Of a stretch of 6,318 nt of DNA, positions 5,775-6,318 are shown in pieces. The position numbers and the translations under genes are program-made. The stretch is taken from contig PUMO01000085.1 in NCBI GenBank assembly GCA_003551405.1, forward strand, positions 1-6,318, written 5' to 3'. The notes under the pieces were generated by a model. It worked only from the letters and a program-made list of their open reading frames with translations, did no database searches and had not been told where the DNA came from. The stretch's first letter is position 1, and every line of letters starts with the position of its first letter. The stretch is from Mollicutes bacterium. GTDB lineage: Bacteria > Bacillota_I > Bacilli_A > Izemoplasmatales > Izemoplasmataceae.

Positions 5775-5798
5775 AAAACCTCCAAATCGGAGGTTTTT
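5774..5798. terminator. Bidirectional terminator between the membrane operon and ispH
   Basis: AAAAACCTCC (5774-5783) pairs with GGAGGTTTTT (5789-5798) around a 5-nt loop AAATC. A-runs on one side and T-runs on the other serve both strands. It touches the TAA at 5772-5774 (+) and ends 2 bp before the ispH stop codon at 5803-5801 (-). Confidence 0.9.
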
Positions 5799-5800
5799 GT

Positions 5801-6318
5801 CTATTTAAAGAGGTTTCGGCCTTTAATAACACTTTGATTATTATGTGTTGATGAGACACTCGGGTCAAACTGTTTTAGGAATGTGATGACCTCTTTGACA
5901 AGTTGTGTCGGTGTTGAGGCGCCAGCTGTCACACTTACTTTGTTGAGTGATTTAAGCATGGCAACGTCCACATCCTCAACCGATTCAATCAACGTGGCTT
6001 CAATGCCGGCTTCTAAGGAAACTTCCTTTAACTTGTTGGTATTGTTTGATCCCTTGTCGCCCACTACAAAACAGTGCTCAACATCACTTGGTTGGTCATA
6101 GACTGCTTGTTGGCGTTTTTTGGTGGCATCACAGATTTCTTCAATCATCGTGAGTGACGGATATTTTTCGCGCAGCTTTTCAGCGATCGGATAGATATCA
6201 AATAGACTCATGGTGGTTTGGTTGGTGACCGCAACGGCGGAGGTGGGCAGGCTGAGCGCTTCAATGTCTGAAACATTCTGTACAACATGGACGTTATCTA
6301 TTGACCGCGCCGTTTCAC
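5801..6318 (-). CDS. ispH: 4-hydroxy-3-methylbut-2-enyl diphosphate reductase, C-terminal part (cut by the window edge)
   Basis: The last 171 residues of IspH are visible; the frame stays open to the right edge. IspH is the cytoplasmic [4Fe-4S] enzyme that makes IPP and DMAPP from HMBPP in the last step of the MEP pathway. The visible part contains the N-Q-T-T-M-S segment (the substrate-binding Thr region), the third cluster cysteine in the E-E-I-C-D-A-T-K-K-R-Q block, the phosphate-binding VVGDKGSNNTNKL stretch, and VTAGASTPTQLV near the end. The first two cluster cysteines must lie outside the window. In the usual S-S-N substrate motif the second Ser is replaced by Asn (S-N-N, at 6049-6041); the Ser and Asn that contact substrate are kept. 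A tail of about 20 residues after the last helix is unremarkable. An internal ATG at 6211 exists but is not the start, because conserved IspH sequence continues upstream of it. The TAG stop is at 5803-5801. Confidence 0.95.
   Translation of the reverse strand, partial: ETARSIDNVHVVQNVSDIEALSLPTSAVAVTNQTTMSLFDIYPIAEKLREKYPSLTMIEEICDATKKRQQAVYDQPSDVEHCFVVGDKGSNNTNKLKEVSLEAGIEATLIESVEDVDVAMLKSLNKVSVTAGASTPTQLVKEVITFLKQFDPSVSSTHNNQSVIKGRNLFK

Noticed and set aside
6209..6211. Start codon of a 136-residue protein on the - strand
   Set aside because: Conserved IspH sequence (including N-Q-T-T just before this Met) continues in frame to the window edge, so it is an internal Met.

Overview
The window looks like ordinary chromosome from a low-to-moderate-GC Firmicutes-type bacterium. 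It could be Bacillota or a free-living, walled or Mollicutes-related lineage; this placement is inference only. The supporting points are two lipoproteins with a diderm-independent lipobox, strong AGGAGG/AGGTGAT-type Shine-Dalgarno sequences, classic hairpin-plus-T-tract terminators, an M3 oligopeptidase of the Bacillus/Geobacillus Pz-peptidase type, and IspH of the MEP isoprenoid pathway. Genes read through with the standard bacterial code and all complete genes end in TAA. No RNA genes, mobile elements or CRISPR arrays were seen.

Layout: (1) 1-155 is very AT-rich. It holds the last 18 codons of an upstream gene, then an A/T hairpin. (2) 156-1019 (+) is a lipoprotein whose mature part resembles the extracytoplasmic middle domain of the RsgI anti-sigma factors, including the E-I-N-P motif, followed by a Met/Arg/Glu-rich helix and a strongly acidic disordered tail. 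It ends at a terminator (1036-1058). (3) 1111-2601 (+) has its own extended -10 promoter and encodes a lipid-anchored HtrA-like serine protease with an Ig-like domain, a short collagen-like triplet stretch, a trypsin-like domain with intact triad, and a C-terminal PDZ-like domain. (4) A 16-bp-stem bidirectional terminator separates it from the convergent M3 oligopeptidase gene (4330-2639, -). (5) A divergent promoter region of about 120 bp contains a 13-bp palindrome. It leads rightwards into a two-gene operon (4451-4909 and 4896-5774) of membrane proteins of unknown function; the second belongs to a secreted-domain plus four-helix family starting A-D-M-G-P-K-P after the signal peptide. (6) Another bidirectional terminator separates this operon from the 3' part of ispH (-), which runs off the right edge.

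How they fit together: the two left-hand lipoproteins both act outside the membrane. They could form an envelope-surveillance pair, with an RsgI-like autoproteolytic domain without its anti-sigma part next to an HtrA-type protease, but they sit in separate transcription units and a functional link is inference. The oligopeptidase and IspH are housekeeping enzymes. The two-gene membrane operon is tightly coupled (14-nt overlap), suggesting that its products act together at the membrane.

The most unusual item is the free-standing, lipid-anchored RsgI-like domain. The rest is well-organised, ordinary accessory or housekeeping DNA.
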